This document shows, piece after piece, positions 18,525 to 30,867 of a stretch of DNA of 64,000 nucleotides (positions within the stretch are counted from its first letter, which is position 1; the number at the start of each line of letters is the position of its first letter). Under the pieces are notes generated by a model. That model saw only the letters and a list, made by a program, of their open reading frames with translations. It did no database searches and was not told the DNA's origin. The DNA comes from Conexibacter woesei Iso977N (lineage in GTDB: Bacteria > Actinomycetota > Thermoleophilia > Solirubrobacterales > Solirubrobacteraceae): NCBI RefSeq assembly GCF_000424625.1, contig NZ_AUKG01000001.1, forward strand, positions 186,001-250,000, in the 5' to 3' direction. The translations under genes were made by a program, and so were the position numbers.

Positions 18525-19259
18525 ATGCGCCTCCCCACCGCTGTCCTGCCCGTCTCCGTCGTCCTGCTGGCCGCCCTCCCGGGCGCCGCCCACGCCGCCG
18601 TCCCGGCCCTGCAGACGGACCGCACCTGCTACCTGCAGACCGACAAGACCAACGTCACGGTCACCGGCAGGGGCTTCAACGCCAAGACGCCGTACGTCGT
18701 CGCGCTGGACGGCACCGCGCTCAACGACGGCTCGCAGCTGATGGACGACCTCGGCACGATGCAGGGCACGTTCCCGCCGCCGCCGCTGGCCGACGACGAG
18801 CTGCAGCGCACGTTCGGGGTCGGCGTCGCCTCGGGCGGGCTGAGCGCGTCCGCGAGGTTCACCGTCACGCGCCTGCAGGCGAACTTCTCGCCGTCGCAGG
18901 GTGACCCGACCAGGCTGAGGGTCCGGTTCTCGGTCGCGGGCTTCGGCCTCGTCGACCACAACCCGGACGTCTACGTCCACTACGTCACGCCCAAGGGCAC
19001 GCTGAAGCAGACGCTCCGGCTCGGCCAGGCGACCGGTCAGTGCGGGCGGATCGTCAGGACCGCCAAGCGGCGCCTGTTCCCGTTCGAGAAGCCGGCGCTG
19101 GGCAAGTGGAACCTGCAGTTCGACACGACCAGGTCCTACGCGCCCGGCACGCGCACGAGCAAGTTCCTGTTCTACTCGGTGGGCGTGTGCCTGCAGCCCC
19201 CGGGCGCCAGGAGGCCGAGCCAGAAGTCGCCATGCCCGCAGCAGGTCGTCAAGAAGTAG
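18525..19259 (+). CDS. Secreted hypothetical protein
   Basis: A 244-residue exported protein. A clear Sec signal peptide (AVLPVSVVLLAALPGAAHA, cut after AHA) is followed by a beta-rich domain that looks Ig-like (TDKTNVTVTGRGFNAKTPYVVAL) and a basic tail. Four cysteines could form disulfides. Arg is often encoded by AGG, which is sparse in neighbouring biosynthetic genes. An ABC ATPase gene starts at the very next base after its stop. No known family recognised. Confidence 0.75.
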   Translation: MRLPTAVLPVSVVLLAALPGAAHAAVPALQTDRTCYLQTDKTNVTVTGRGFNAKTPYVVALDGTALNDGSQLMDDLGTMQGTFPPPPLADDELQRTFGVGVASGGLSASARFTVTRLQANFSPSQGDPTRLRVRFSVAGFGLVDHNPDVYVHYVTPKGTLKQTLRLGQATGQCGRIVRTAKRRLFPFEKPALGKWNLQFDTTRSYAPGTRTSKFLFYSVGVCLQPPGARRPSQKSPCPQQVVKK

Positions 19260-20063
19260 GTGTTGAAGCTCCGCGGGGCCACCGTCACCCGGTGGTCCTC
19301 CTCGCTGGGTCGTGAGCTGCGGCTGCTGGACGGCGTCGACTGGGACGTCGCGGCCGGCGAGCACTGGGTGATCCTGGGGCCCAACGGCGCGGGCAAGACC
19401 ACGTTGATGCACTTGGCCGGGGCGATGGCGCAGCCGTCGGCCGGGACCGTCGAGGTGCTCGGCTCCACGTTGGGCAGGATCGACATCCGGACGCTGCGCG
19501 AGTCGATCGGCTTCGTCGACGCGCGGCTGGCGCGCTCGCTGCGCGGCAACTACACCGGCGTGCAGACCGTCATGACCGGCGCGTTCAACACCATCATCTT
19601 GCAGGCGCGCCGCCTGACGCCCGAGCACGAGACGCGGGCGCGCGAGTTGATGGGGTTGGTCAGCGCGCTGGACCTCGCCGAGCGCCGCTTCGAGGACTGC
19701 TCGCAGGGCGAGCGCCAGCGGCTGCTGCTGGCCCGCGCGCTGATGGCCGAGCCGCGGCTGCTGCTGCTCGACGAGCCCGCGTCCGGCCTGGACCTCCCGG
19801 GCCGCGAGGGCCTCGTCGCCGCGCTCGTGTCGCTGGCGCGCGACCGGCCGGAGCTGCCGACGGTGACGGTCACCCACCACCTCGAGGAGATCGCACCCTC
19901 GACGACCCACGCGCTGCTGCTGCGCGGCGGCCGCGTCCTGGCCGCGGGCCCGGTCGCCGAGGTGCTGACGTCAGAGCGCGTGAGCGACTGCTTCGGCGTA
20001 CCCGTCGAGGTCAGCGGCCGCCGCGGCCGCTGGGCCGCCGCGGTCGAGCACCAGCCCGGCTAG
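19260..20063 (+). CDS. Orphan ABC transporter ATP-binding protein
   Basis: A 267-residue cytoplasmic ABC ATPase: Walker A GPNGAGKTT (about residue 42), signature CSQGERQRLLLARAL (in place of LSGGQ), Walker B LLLLDEPASGLD and switch His in VTVTHHLEEI. Overall it resembles the molybdate/iron-type ATPases. No permease or binding protein is adjacent. GTG 19260 directly follows the stop of the secreted-protein gene, so the two are probably co-translated. The 3' end overlaps the convergent kinase gene by 4 bp. Confidence 0.88.
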   Translation: MLKLRGATVTRWSSSLGRELRLLDGVDWDVAAGEHWVILGPNGAGKTTLMHLAGAMAQPSAGTVEVLGSTLGRIDIRTLRESIGFVDARLARSLRGNYTGVQTVMTGAFNTIILQARRLTPEHETRARELMGLVSALDLAERRFEDCSQGERQRLLLARALMAEPRLLLLDEPASGLDLPGREGLVAALVSLARDRPELPTVTVTHHLEEIAPSTTHALLLRGGRVLAAGPVAEVLTSERVSDCFGVPVEVSGRRGRWAAAVEHQPG

Positions 20064-21184
20064 AGCGGGAGCGCGCCCGCGACCAGCGTGCCGGCGCCCG
20101 GCTCGGAGACGACGCGCAGCGTGCCGCCGTGGGCGGCGATGCGGTCCTGGAGGCCGTGCAGGCCGGAGCCGCCGGAGGGGTCGGCGCCGCCGATGCCGTC
20201 GTCGCGGACCTCGAAGCCGACCGCCGCGATGTCCTCGCGCAGCGTCACGCCCACGGTCGCGTGGGTCGCCTGCGCGTACTTGGCGACGTTCGTCAGCGCC
20301 TCGGCGACCGCGAAGTAGACGGTCGCCTCGACCGGCTCGGGCAGGCGGCGGTCGGGGACCGCGACGACCTCGACCGGGACGGTCGCCCGGATCGCCAGCG
20401 CCTCCAGCGCCGCGGCCAGGCCGCGGTCGGTCAGGACCGCCGGGTGGATCCCGCGCGCCAGCGCCTGCAGCTCGCCCATCGCCTCGGCCAGCTCGCCGGA
20501 CGCGCGCGCCAGGATCGCCGCGGCGCCGTCGGCGTCGCCCGGCAGCGCCGCCTCGGCCAGCCGCAGCTGCAGCGCGAGCGCGACCAGGCGCTGCTGCGCG
20601 CCGTCGTGGAGGTTGCGCTCGATCCGGCGCCGCTCGGCGTCGCCCGCCTCGATGATCCGGGCGCGCGAGGCCGCGAGCGCCTGCTGGTGGCGGCGCCGCT
20701 CGACCTCCGCCGCGGCGCGCGCCGCGAAGATCCGCAGCGCGTGGACCCGGTCGTCGTCGGGCCGCAGCCCGGCCGAGGCGAGCACGCCGAGGTGGCCGAG
20801 GTGCGCGCCGTCGGAGCCGCGCATCGCCACCGCGAGGTAGCTGTCGAGCCCGAGCTCGACGACCATCTCGTCCTCCGGGAAGCGCTCGATCACGCCCTCG
20901 GCGTAGGCGACGAGGTCGGCGCTGCCGACCTCCGCGCACGGCGTCCCGGCCAGGCAGTACTCGACCGGCTCGGCGAGGCCCGCGCCCTCCCAGCAGGCCA
21001 GGAAGCGGGCGCGCTCGGGGTCCTCGGGCACGACCTCGGCGACGAACGCCACCTCGGCCGCGAAGGCCTGCGCGACGTGCTTGACCAAGGACTGGAAGAA
21101 CGCGTCGCCGACAGCGCCGGCGGTGCCTTCGGCGATGTACCCCAACAACTCGGCGGGGCGGCGCTGTGGGTCCTGCAGCGACAT
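20060..21184 (-). CDS. GAF-domain sensor histidine kinase (NarL-partner type)
   Basis: A 374-residue soluble histidine kinase. Residues ~20-165 are a GAF-like sensor. The HisKA_3 dimerisation helix with phospho-acceptor His is in DAERRRIERNLHDGAQQRL (about 185-205). The HATPase domain shows EALTNVAKYAQ (N box), VRDDGIGGADP and SGLHGLQDRIAAHGG. No transmembrane segment, so it senses an intracellular cue. No response regulator gene is adjacent. ATG 21184 is the first Met of the conserved frame; the region further upstream is clpB shadow. Confidence 0.88.
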   Translation of the reverse strand: MSLQDPQRRPAELLGYIAEGTAGAVGDAFFQSLVKHVAQAFAAEVAFVAEVVPEDPERARFLACWEGAGLAEPVEYCLAGTPCAEVGSADLVAYAEGVIERFPEDEMVVELGLDSYLAVAMRGSDGAHLGHLGVLASAGLRPDDDRVHALRIFAARAAAEVERRRHQQALAASRARIIEAGDAERRRIERNLHDGAQQRLVALALQLRLAEAALPGDADGAAAILARASGELAEAMGELQALARGIHPAVLTDRGLAAALEALAIRATVPVEVVAVPDRRLPEPVEATVYFAVAEALTNVAKYAQATHATVGVTLREDIAAVGFEVRDDGIGGADPSGGSGLHGLQDRIAAHGGTLRVVSEPGAGTLVAGALPL

Positions 21185-21243
21185 CGGGTCGCGCGAACCT
21201 ACTCCGCGCGACCCGATCGCAGCAAACGCCGTTTGGCCAGGTT

Positions 21244-23808
<2,565 letters not shown>

Positions 23809-23838
23809 GGTGCTGTGGATCTCCTTGGGGAGTCGCAG

Positions 23839-23888
23839 ATCTCAGTGGGGTCGACTGAGATTTTAGCAGCGCTGGGGCGCGGTCTCAA
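23839..23888 (-). promoter_or_regulatory. clpB promoter with HAIR-like HspR operator
   Basis: On the minus strand, TTGAGA (23888-23883), a 17-bp spacer and TAAAAT (23865-23860) make a near-consensus promoter. It runs directly into a perfect inverted repeat ATCTCAGT-N7-ACTGAGAT (23839-23861). The 7-bp spacing equals that of the HAIR element (CTTGAGT-N7-ACTCAAG) bound by HspR, and the half-site matches it at 4 of 7 positions. HspR is encoded in this window. Confidence 0.75.
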
Positions 23889-23901
23889 CGGGTGCGTCCG
23901 G

Positions 23902-24726
23902 TCAGCGCTCGCGCGCCTTGGCGGCCGCGACCGCCTCGATCAGGTCCTCGTCGTCGAGATGGCCGGTCGCGCCGCCGACACGCGGCTGCAGCGCGCCCGC
24001 GATCCGGCGGGCGATGTCGCCGCGCGGGCCGGGCGGGAGCTCCCTGCGGCGATCCAGGAACGAGCGGATCGCGGCGAGGTCCTCCGGCGAGACGGCGGAG
24101 ACGTCGAGCGCGCCGTCGGCGCCGCGCGGGAGCGCCGCGCCGGCGGGCATCGCCCAGCCGCTGGAGCCGAACTGCTGCGGGAGCGGGCCGGATGGCGCGG
24201 CGCCGGCGTTCGCGGCCGCGGCCGCGGCCGCGGCGAACGAGGCCTCGGCGTTCTTGGTGGCCTTGGGGTCGCGGACGACGACGGTCCGGGCGGCGAGGTC
24301 GCCGAGCCGCTGGTTGTTGGTGGTGACGAGGATCGAGACCATCGCCGGGAGGTAGAGCAGCGGCAGGCCGTCGACCAGGCGGATGACGTTGCGGATGCAG
24401 CTGGAGAGGAGGTCGACGGGGCGGCCGTCGTCGCGCAGGACGCGCAGGCCGGCGAGGCGCTTGCCGGGCGTGCGGCCGCCGCCGAGGACCTCGAAGGCGA
24501 CGTCGTAGCCGAAGTACAGGAGGAACGAGGCGATCGAGCCGACGGCGAGGCCGAGCGAGTTGCTCAGGGTGAGCACCAGGACGAGCCAGACGGCGCCGAT
24601 CAGCAGGAACTTCAGCGTGAGGTCGACGAGCGTGGCGGCGAAGCGCGAGCCGAGGCCGCCGAGGACGAGGTCGACCGTGACCCCTTCGGGCGTGGCGATC
24701 CGCAGCCGGTCCTGGTAGTCCTCCAT
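23902..24726 (-). CDS. RDD family membrane protein
   Basis: A 274-residue integral membrane protein with an RDD domain in the first ~170 residues. The Arg is in LGSRFAATLVDLTLKF, followed by hydrophobic helices and the second conserved region GGGRTPGKRLAGLRVLRDDG. The last ~90 residues are a soluble Ala/Gly/Pro-rich tail. Divergent from the SpoIIM-like gene (34 bp apart), a pairing common in actinobacterial DUF58/MoxR clusters. Function unknown; possibly transport or membrane stress. Confidence 0.87.
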   Translation of the reverse strand: MEDYQDRLRIATPEGVTVDLVLGGLGSRFAATLVDLTLKFLLIGAVWLVLVLTLSNSLGLAVGSIASFLLYFGYDVAFEVLGGGRTPGKRLAGLRVLRDDGRPVDLLSSCIRNVIRLVDGLPLLYLPAMVSILVTTNNQRLGDLAARTVVVRDPKATKNAEASFAAAAAAAANAGAAPSGPLPQQFGSSGWAMPAGAALPRGADGALDVSAVSPEDLAAIRSFLDRRRELPPGPRGDIARRIAGALQPRVGGATGHLDDEDLIEAVAAAKARER

Positions 24727-24760
24727 CTGTGGCGCACGCTACCCGGACCGGCTACCGGTC

Positions 24761-25732
24761 ATGACCCTCGACCGGTTCGAGCGCGAGCGCGCTGCGGGTT
24801 GGGGTGCGCTGGAGGCGGCGCTGACCAGGGCGAGGGGGCGCCCGGAGCGGCTGGGCGCTCCCGGGGTCCTGGAGCTGGGCGCGCTGTACCGCGGGGCCGC
24901 GGCCGACCTCGCGCTGGCGCGGCGGCTGTTCCCCGGCGACCCGCTGACGGCGCGGCTGGAGACGCTGGTGATCCGGGCGCGCGCGGTCGTCTACGCGGAC
25001 GTCGGGCGGCGGCGGGCGCCGTGGGCGTTCGTCACGACCGGGTACTGGCGGCTGGTCTCCGACGCCAAGTTGGTGGTGTTGCTCGCGGCGGTCCTGTTGT
25101 TCGGCGGCGCGCTGTTCGCGTTCGTGTGGGGCTGGGCCGATCCGGACGCGGCGAGCGGGCTCGTGCCGGGGAGCTTCATCGACGGCGCCGACCCGCCGCG
25201 CGGCTCGCGCGGGCTGAGCGCGTCGGACTCCGCCGCGTTCTCGTCGGAGATCTTCACCAACAACATCCAGGTGACGCTGCAGTCGTTCGCGGCCGGCCTG
25301 CTGTTCGCGGTCGGCGGCGCGTTCATGTTGGTGTACAACGGGCTGATCTTCGGCGCCGTGCTCGGCGTCGCGGCGGCCAACGGCAACGCGGGCCAGGTGC
25401 TGCGCCTGATCGTCGCGCACGGCGTCCTGGAGCTGTCGTGCATCATCGTCGCGGCGGCGGCGGGGCTGCAGCTGGGCTGGGCGCTGGTCGCGCCGGGCCC
25501 CCTGCGGCGCCGCGACGCGCTGGCGGCGCAGGCCCGCCCGGCGATGGCGATCGTGCTCGGGACCGCGCCGTGGCTGGTCGTCGCGGGACTCGTCGAGGGC
25601 TACGTCTCGCCCGCGGGCTGGGGCGGCGCGGGGCCGTACGTCGTCGGCCTCGGGCTAGGCTCGTTGTACTGGGGGTTGGTCGTCTGGCGCGGCCGCGCTC
25701 AGAGCCGGCGCCGCGACTTCGCGCGCAGGTAG
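24761..25732 (+). CDS. Stage II sporulation protein M-like (SpoIIM/DUF95) membrane protein
   Basis: A 323-residue protein. The soluble N-terminal ~95 residues are helical and Arg-rich, followed by about five membrane helices. The motif NNIQVTLQSFAAGLLFAVGG and the following LVYNGLIFGAVLG and AHGVLELSCIIVAAAAG are typical of SpoIIM/DUF95. In non-spore-formers this family occurs next to RDD, DUF58 and MoxR genes, as here. Its 3' end overlaps the convergent DUF58 gene by 34 bp. Confidence 0.88.
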   Translation: MTLDRFERERAAGWGALEAALTRARGRPERLGAPGVLELGALYRGAAADLALARRLFPGDPLTARLETLVIRARAVVYADVGRRRAPWAFVTTGYWRLVSDAKLVVLLAAVLLFGGALFAFVWGWADPDAASGLVPGSFIDGADPPRGSRGLSASDSAAFSSEIFTNNIQVTLQSFAAGLLFAVGGAFMLVYNGLIFGAVLGVAAANGNAGQVLRLIVAHGVLELSCIIVAAAAGLQLGWALVAPGPLRRRDALAAQARPAMAIVLGTAPWLVVAGLVEGYVSPAGWGGAGPYVVGLGLGSLYWGLVVWRGRAQSRRRDFARR

Positions 25733-26931
25733 GCGCGGACGCAGGCGGCGGCGAGGCGGTCCGGGCGGGCTTCGACGACGGTCGCGCCGGCGCCGGTGAG
25801 CGCCGCGGCGGCCTGGGTGCGGGCGGTGAGGAGCGCTTGCGCCGCGGTCGTGAGGTTGGGGTCGCCGGACTCGGCGAGCTGCTCGACGTCCGGGTCGCGG
25901 GCCGAGGCGACGACGACCGCGTGGCGGCGGGTGAGGACCGGGACGGCGTCGGTCAGCGCGCGGGCGGCGGCGGTGTCGAGCAGGTCGGTGAGCACGACGA
26001 CGAGCGCGCGCTTGCCGCCGCCGACGGTCCGGAACGCCAGCTCGTAGTCGCTGTCGCGCTCGCTCGGCTCCAGGTCGAAGGTCGCGCGGATGACGTCGTC
26101 GCCGGCCGCGCGGCCGGGGCGGATGCGGCGGCGGATCCTGTCGTCGAACGCGAGCGCGCCGGCACGGTCGCCGAGCTCGTCGGCGACGAGCGCGAGCGCG
26201 GTCGCGGCGTCGAGCGCGGTGTCCAGGCGCGTGCGGTCGGTGCCCAGCGGCGCGGCCATCAGGCGGCCGACGTCGAGGACGATCACGATCTCCTGGTCCT
26301 GCTCGACGCGGTGCTGGTTGGACATCGGGCGGCCCAGGCGCGCGGTCGCGCGCCAGTTGACCTGGCGGATGTCGTCGTCGGGCAGGTAGTCACGGACGCG
26401 CTCGAACTCGGTGCCGAGGCCGACCGGCCCGCGGGTCCGGATCCCGGCGTCGCGGTAGCGGCCTTCGCGCACGGCGAGCGCGAGACGGCGCGCCGCGGGG
26501 AGGTCGGGGTAGACGGTGAGGTCGGCGGCGCCGGTCGCCGCACGGCGCTGCCAGGCGCCGAGGCCGAGCGGGCCGCGGGTCCGGGTCGCGACGCCGGGGA
26601 GCGCGTGGCGGCCGCGGCGCAGCGGCGTGAGTTGTGCGTGGAGTTGCGTCGTCGCTTGTTGTACGTCAAGCCTCAAGTCCGGGACCAGCGGCTGCCGCAC
26701 CACCGTCCGCCCGCCCTCGGCCGCGACGCTCAGCGGCGTCGTGATCCCGCGCGCGAGAACGCCCGCGACCTTGCGCTGCACCCGCGGCCGCTCCGCCCGC
26801 GCGACCAGCGCATCGCCGACCGCGACCGCGACCGTGAGGACCGCCAGCGCCACGGCGACGCCCGGCGGGACGATCAGCGCCGACAGCGCGACGACGACGA
26901 GCACCGCGACGGTCCGGGCCGTCAGCGCCAC
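25699..26931 (-). CDS. DUF58 domain protein
   Basis: A 410-residue protein with two N-terminal membrane helices and a DUF58 region carrying the conserved [19 protein letters not shown] block, followed by a von Willebrand A-like segment ([10 protein letters not shown]). GTG 26931 is the start; MoxR ends 10 bp upstream. DUF58 proteins are standard partners of MoxR ATPases, thought to act in folding or assembly of envelope complexes. Last gene of the five-gene minus-strand operon. Confidence 0.9.
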   Translation of the reverse strand: MALTARTVAVLVVVALSALIVPPGVAVALAVLTVAVAVGDALVARAERPRVQRKVAGVLARGITTPLSVAAEGGRTVVRQPLVPDLRLDVQQATTQLHAQLTPLRRGRHALPGVATRTRGPLGLGAWQRRAATGAADLTVYPDLPAARRLALAVREGRYRDAGIRTRGPVGLGTEFERVRDYLPDDDIRQVNWRATARLGRPMSNQHRVEQDQEIVIVLDVGRLMAAPLGTDRTRLDTALDAATALALVADELGDRAGALAFDDRIRRRIRPGRAAGDDVIRATFDLEPSERDSDYELAFRTVGGGKRALVVVLTDLLDTAAARALTDAVPVLTRRHAVVVASARDPDVEQLAESGDPNLTTAAQALLTARTQAAAALTGAGATVVEARPDRLAAACVRAYLRAKSRRRL

Positions 26932-26941
26932 GCGGCGCTCC

Positions 26942-27873
<932 letters not shown>

Positions 27874-27877
<4 letters not shown>

Positions 27878-28620
27878 GTCGAGTCCTCGTGGTTGGTCTG
27901 CGGTTGCGGTTGGGGTTTCGTGCGGGCGAGCGCCGCGGCAAGTGCTTCAACATGCGCGCGCCGCGGCGGCGGCAGCGGGCGCGCCGGCAGCTCGGGCGGG
28001 CCGAGGCGGCGGCCACGGAGGAGCAGGAACGCCAGCGCAGCGAGGGCGAGCAGCCACAGCGTGGTCTTGACGCTGGACGGCAGCGCGGCGAGGCCGGTCT
28101 GATCGCGGTAGCCGTGGACGGACTCCACGAACACGATCCGGCGCGCCGGCGGTCCGGCAAGGTGTAGGGCTTGCTCCGCGTTGTCGTCCCGCGCGAGCGC
28201 GCGGTTGCGCAGCGGCGTGGCGTCGTCGACGAGCGTCGCGGTCCCGCGCCCGATGCGCTGGATGCCTCGCGACGGGTCGCCGCCGAGCGCGGTCGCGGCG
28301 GTCCCCGCGAGGACCGCGTGGCCGCCGTCGCCGACGAACCGGCGCAGCGCGGCGCGCTGGCGCGACGGCAGGAGCGTCCCGTCGACGACCACGATCGTGT
28401 CGCTCGCGGCCGGCGTGTGCTCGTCCAGCGGCGCGCGCAGGCGGCGGACGTCGTGGCCGGCGCGCTCCAGCAGCGTCGCGTAGGCGGCCAGGCCGTCGGG
28501 CGTCGTCGCGTAGGACGACGACGCCGGGCCGGTGGGCTGCTGCGGCGCGCGGCCGAGCACCACGGCGACCACGACCAGCGCGAGCGCGGCGACCGCCGCC
28601 GCGAGCGTGCCGCGGCTCAT
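27874..28620 (-). CDS. DUF4350 domain membrane protein
   Basis: A 248-residue protein. It has an N-terminal membrane helix ([18 protein letters not shown]), a DUF4350 domain with a glutamine-amidotransferase-like core ([19 protein letters not shown], later [23 protein letters not shown]), and a second membrane helix near residue 190 ([14 protein letters not shown]). Overlaps both neighbours by 4 bp (ATGA). Part of the MoxR/DUF58/DUF4129 operon; biochemical role unknown. Confidence 0.85.
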
Positions 28621-29216
28621 CCGCGCCGGGCCTCCCCGACCACGGCGGGCCAGTCGCGCCGAGCGGACTCGGCGTCGTCCGGGCTCGCGTGGCGGCCGCC
28701 GTAGGCGACGGCGTCGTGGGTGGCGGCAAGCATGTTGTAGGTCTCGCTGCGCAGGGTCCGGCCGACGTCGCCGGAGGTCAGCGACGGGCGCAGCGCGATC
28801 GCGCGGGCGGCGTCGAGGCGCAGCAGGCCCGCGGCGAAGCGCAGCCGGACGGCGAGGTCGTGGTCGCCGGCGCGGTCGGCGTCGGCCGCCTGGCGCTCCA
28901 GCTCGGCGGGGCCCGCGGCGGCGGCGCCCGGGACGTCGCCGGGGCCGGCGACGCGGTGCGCGGCGGCGCGGCGGGCGCGGTCCTGGTGGTAGCGCACCGC
29001 GACGAACGTGACGGCGGCGACGAGCACGACCACGATCACCGCGAGCGTGACGTCGCCGGAGACGGCGCCGCCGGGCATGGCGTCGCGGAGGTCCTCCAGC
29101 CAGTTGCCGAAGGTCACGAACAGCGAGTGAAGAGGACCTCCGCTGTGGTGGTGTTCCTGGAAGCGGTCCTGCGCGAGGATGTCGCGCGCCTGCGCGCGGG
29201 CCTCGGCGGCGGTCAC
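28617..29216 (-). CDS. DUF4129 domain protein
   Basis: A 199-residue protein with one membrane helix (DVTLAVIVVVLVAAVTFVAV, about 55-75) and a C-terminal DUF4129-like helical region (AGDHDLAVRLRFAAGLLRLDAA and later LRSETYNMLAATHDAV). GTG 29216 overlaps the upstream stop (GTGA). Family members are encoded with MoxR and DUF58 genes, sometimes fused to transglutaminases; this copy is the short, unfused form. Confidence 0.82.
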   Translation of the reverse strand: MTAAEARAQARDILAQDRFQEHHHSGGPLHSLFVTFGNWLEDLRDAMPGGAVSGDVTLAVIVVVLVAAVTFVAVRYHQDRARRAAAHRVAGPGDVPGAAAAGPAELERQAADADRAGDHDLAVRLRFAAGLLRLDAARAIALRPSLTSGDVGRTLRSETYNMLAATHDAVAYGGRHASPDDAESARRDWPAVVGEARRG

Positions 29217-30232
29217 TCGTCCGGGACGGGCGGCGGGGGTTGCGACGGCGGCGGCGCGCCGGGCGTGTCGCCCGCGCCGGGCGCGACCGGCGGGGCCCAG
29301 GCGCCGGCGGGCGCGGCGGACGGCGGCAGGTAGGAGGAGGACGGCGCGGGCGGCGGCGTCGATCCGGCGCCGGGCGCGACCGGGTTCCCGAACGCGTCGC
29401 GCTGCGGCGCCGGGTCGTAGGCCGACGCGCCGCCCATCCGCTGGGCGAGGAGGGCCAGGTCGAAGCCCTCCTTGCGCACGCGCAGGTCGAAGTACACCAA
29501 CGTGGTCACCGCGGCGATGAACGGCGTCGTGACCAAGGACACCAACAGGTCGCCGAACCGGGACAGGATCAGCGCGCCGGTCGAGGTGTCGTCGACCACG
29601 CCGGAGGCGAGCGCGTCGAAGGCCAGCCCGACGACGCTCGTGGCCACGCCGGCCAAGATGTAGGCCACGACGAAGCGGCCGCACGTCGCCCACCAGCGGC
29701 CCTCGACGAGCTTGAACGAGCGGCCGATCGCGCCGAAGCCGCCGATGCCCTCGACGAGCAGCACGGGCAGGGCGACCGACCAGGCGATCAGCAGCCAGAA
29801 GCCGGGCAGGATCAGGAAGAGGAAGCCGAGGAAGACCCCGACGACGAGCAGGATCGACAGCCACAGCGTGGCGCCGAGGCGGCCGGCGGCGAACGACAGC
29901 GACTCGCGCGCGGAGGTGTCGCGCTGGAGGTAGGTGTCGGCGATCGCGCGGTAGCAGGCGACGTTGCCGAGCAGGTAGGACAGGAACGTCAGCGCGATGA
30001 TCGCGACCTGGCCCGCGGCGTAGGCGCCGGAGTCCGAGTACGTGGTCTTGGTCGCGTCGGACGAGAGGAGCGAGCCGGCCTGGTAGACGTCGGTCGTCGA
30101 GCTGATGATCACGATGTTCGCTAGCTCGAGCGGGAGCGCGATGACGAGCATCACCGTGGCGAGCGTCTTCCAGCGCGCCATGACGATCTTGATGGAGGCG
30201 TCGAGCGTCTCCCCGAGGTTGAGCGGCCGCAT
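29213..30232 (-). CDS. Multi-spanning membrane protein with proline-rich tail
   Basis: A 339-residue protein with about six membrane helices between residues 22 and 245, then ~70 residues rich in Pro, Ala and Gly. The opening RPLNLGETLDASIKIVMARWKTL is typical of the membrane protein placed first in actinobacterial DUF4129/MoxR operons. FGAIGRSFKLVEGRWW resembles the motif of glycerophosphodiester phosphodiesterase membrane domains. First gene of the five-gene operon; the preceding TetR gene ends 12 bp upstream on the same strand. Confidence 0.8.
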   Translation of the reverse strand: MRPLNLGETLDASIKIVMARWKTLATVMLVIALPLELANIVIISSTTDVYQAGSLLSSDATKTTYSDSGAYAAGQVAIIALTFLSYLLGNVACYRAIADTYLQRDTSARESLSFAAGRLGATLWLSILLVVGVFLGFLFLILPGFWLLIAWSVALPVLLVEGIGGFGAIGRSFKLVEGRWWATCGRFVVAYILAGVATSVVGLAFDALASGVVDDTSTGALILSRFGDLLVSLVTTPFIAAVTTLVYFDLRVRKEGFDLALLAQRMGGASAYDPAPQRDAFGNPVAPGAGSTPPPAPSSSYLPPSAAPAGAWAPPVAPGAGDTPGAPPPSQPPPPVPDE

Positions 30233-30244
30233 CTGGCCGGGAAG

Positions 30245-30820
30245 TTACTCGGCGGCGCGGGCGAGCAGCGCTGAAAGGGCTTGCGCGGTCTGCGCGTCGA
30301 GCGGGCCGGACCGGGTGATGAGGCGGTACCAGAGCAGGCCGAAGACGAGGTCGGTGGTCAGCGCGCGCCGGTCGTCCGGGATCTCGGGGGCGAGCAGGTC
30401 GTGGAGGACGGCGCGGCGGGCGGCCAGGAACTCGGCGAAGCGCGGCGCGAACTCGAGGTTGCGCTGGGACTCCGCGGCGAGCGCCTTGAGCAGCGCGGCG
30501 GCTCCGGGTTCCTGGGCGCCGTCGAAGGTGGCGGTGATGAACGCGTTGAGGCGCTGCTCGAGCGTGCCGTCGCTGCGCGGGGCCGGGACCGTGGTGGCGC
30601 CCCATTCGATGAGGGCCTCCAGGACGACGTCCGCCTTCGACGGCCACCAGCGGTAGATCGTCTGGCGCCCGACGCCGGCGGCGGTGGCGATCGCGCCGAC
30701 GGTCAGCGCGGGATAGCCGTCCTCGCGCAGGAGGCGCTGGGTCGCATCGAGGATCGCCTGGCGCGTCTGCTCGTTGCGCTTGGGGCCGGTGTGCGGTCGG
30801 GGAGCCACGACGCCGCGCAT
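30245..30820 (-). CDS. TetR family repressor
   Basis: A 191-residue TetR regulator with HTH RQAILDATQRLLREDGYPAL followed by VGAIATAAGVGRQTIYRWWPSKADV, and a TetR C-terminal domain beginning near residue 85. ATG 30820 abuts a perfect 29-bp palindrome, so there is no room for a normal ribosome site. Either the mRNA is leaderless, or a downstream GTG (codon 5) is used. It probably represses itself and the divergent SDR gene. Confidence 0.9.
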   Translation of the reverse strand: MRGVVAPRPHTGPKRNEQTRQAILDATQRLLREDGYPALTVGAIATAAGVGRQTIYRWWPSKADVVLEALIEWGATTVPAPRSDGTLEQRLNAFITATFDGAQEPGAAALLKALAAESQRNLEFAPRFAEFLAARRAVLHDLLAPEIPDDRRALTTDLVFGLLWYRLITRSGPLDAQTAQALSALLARAAE

Positions 30821-30849
30821 GCTAGCCGAGACTCGTGGTCTCGGCTAGC
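30821..30849. promoter_or_regulatory. Perfect 12-bp inverted repeat, TetR/SDR operator
   Basis: GCTAGCCGAGAC-N5-GTCTCGGCTAGC fills most of the 47-bp space between the divergent start codons. A -10-like TACTGT (30853-30858) for the SDR gene lies beside it, so bound repressor would block both genes. Confidence 0.82.
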
Positions 30850-30867
30850 TGCTACTGTCGAGACACA

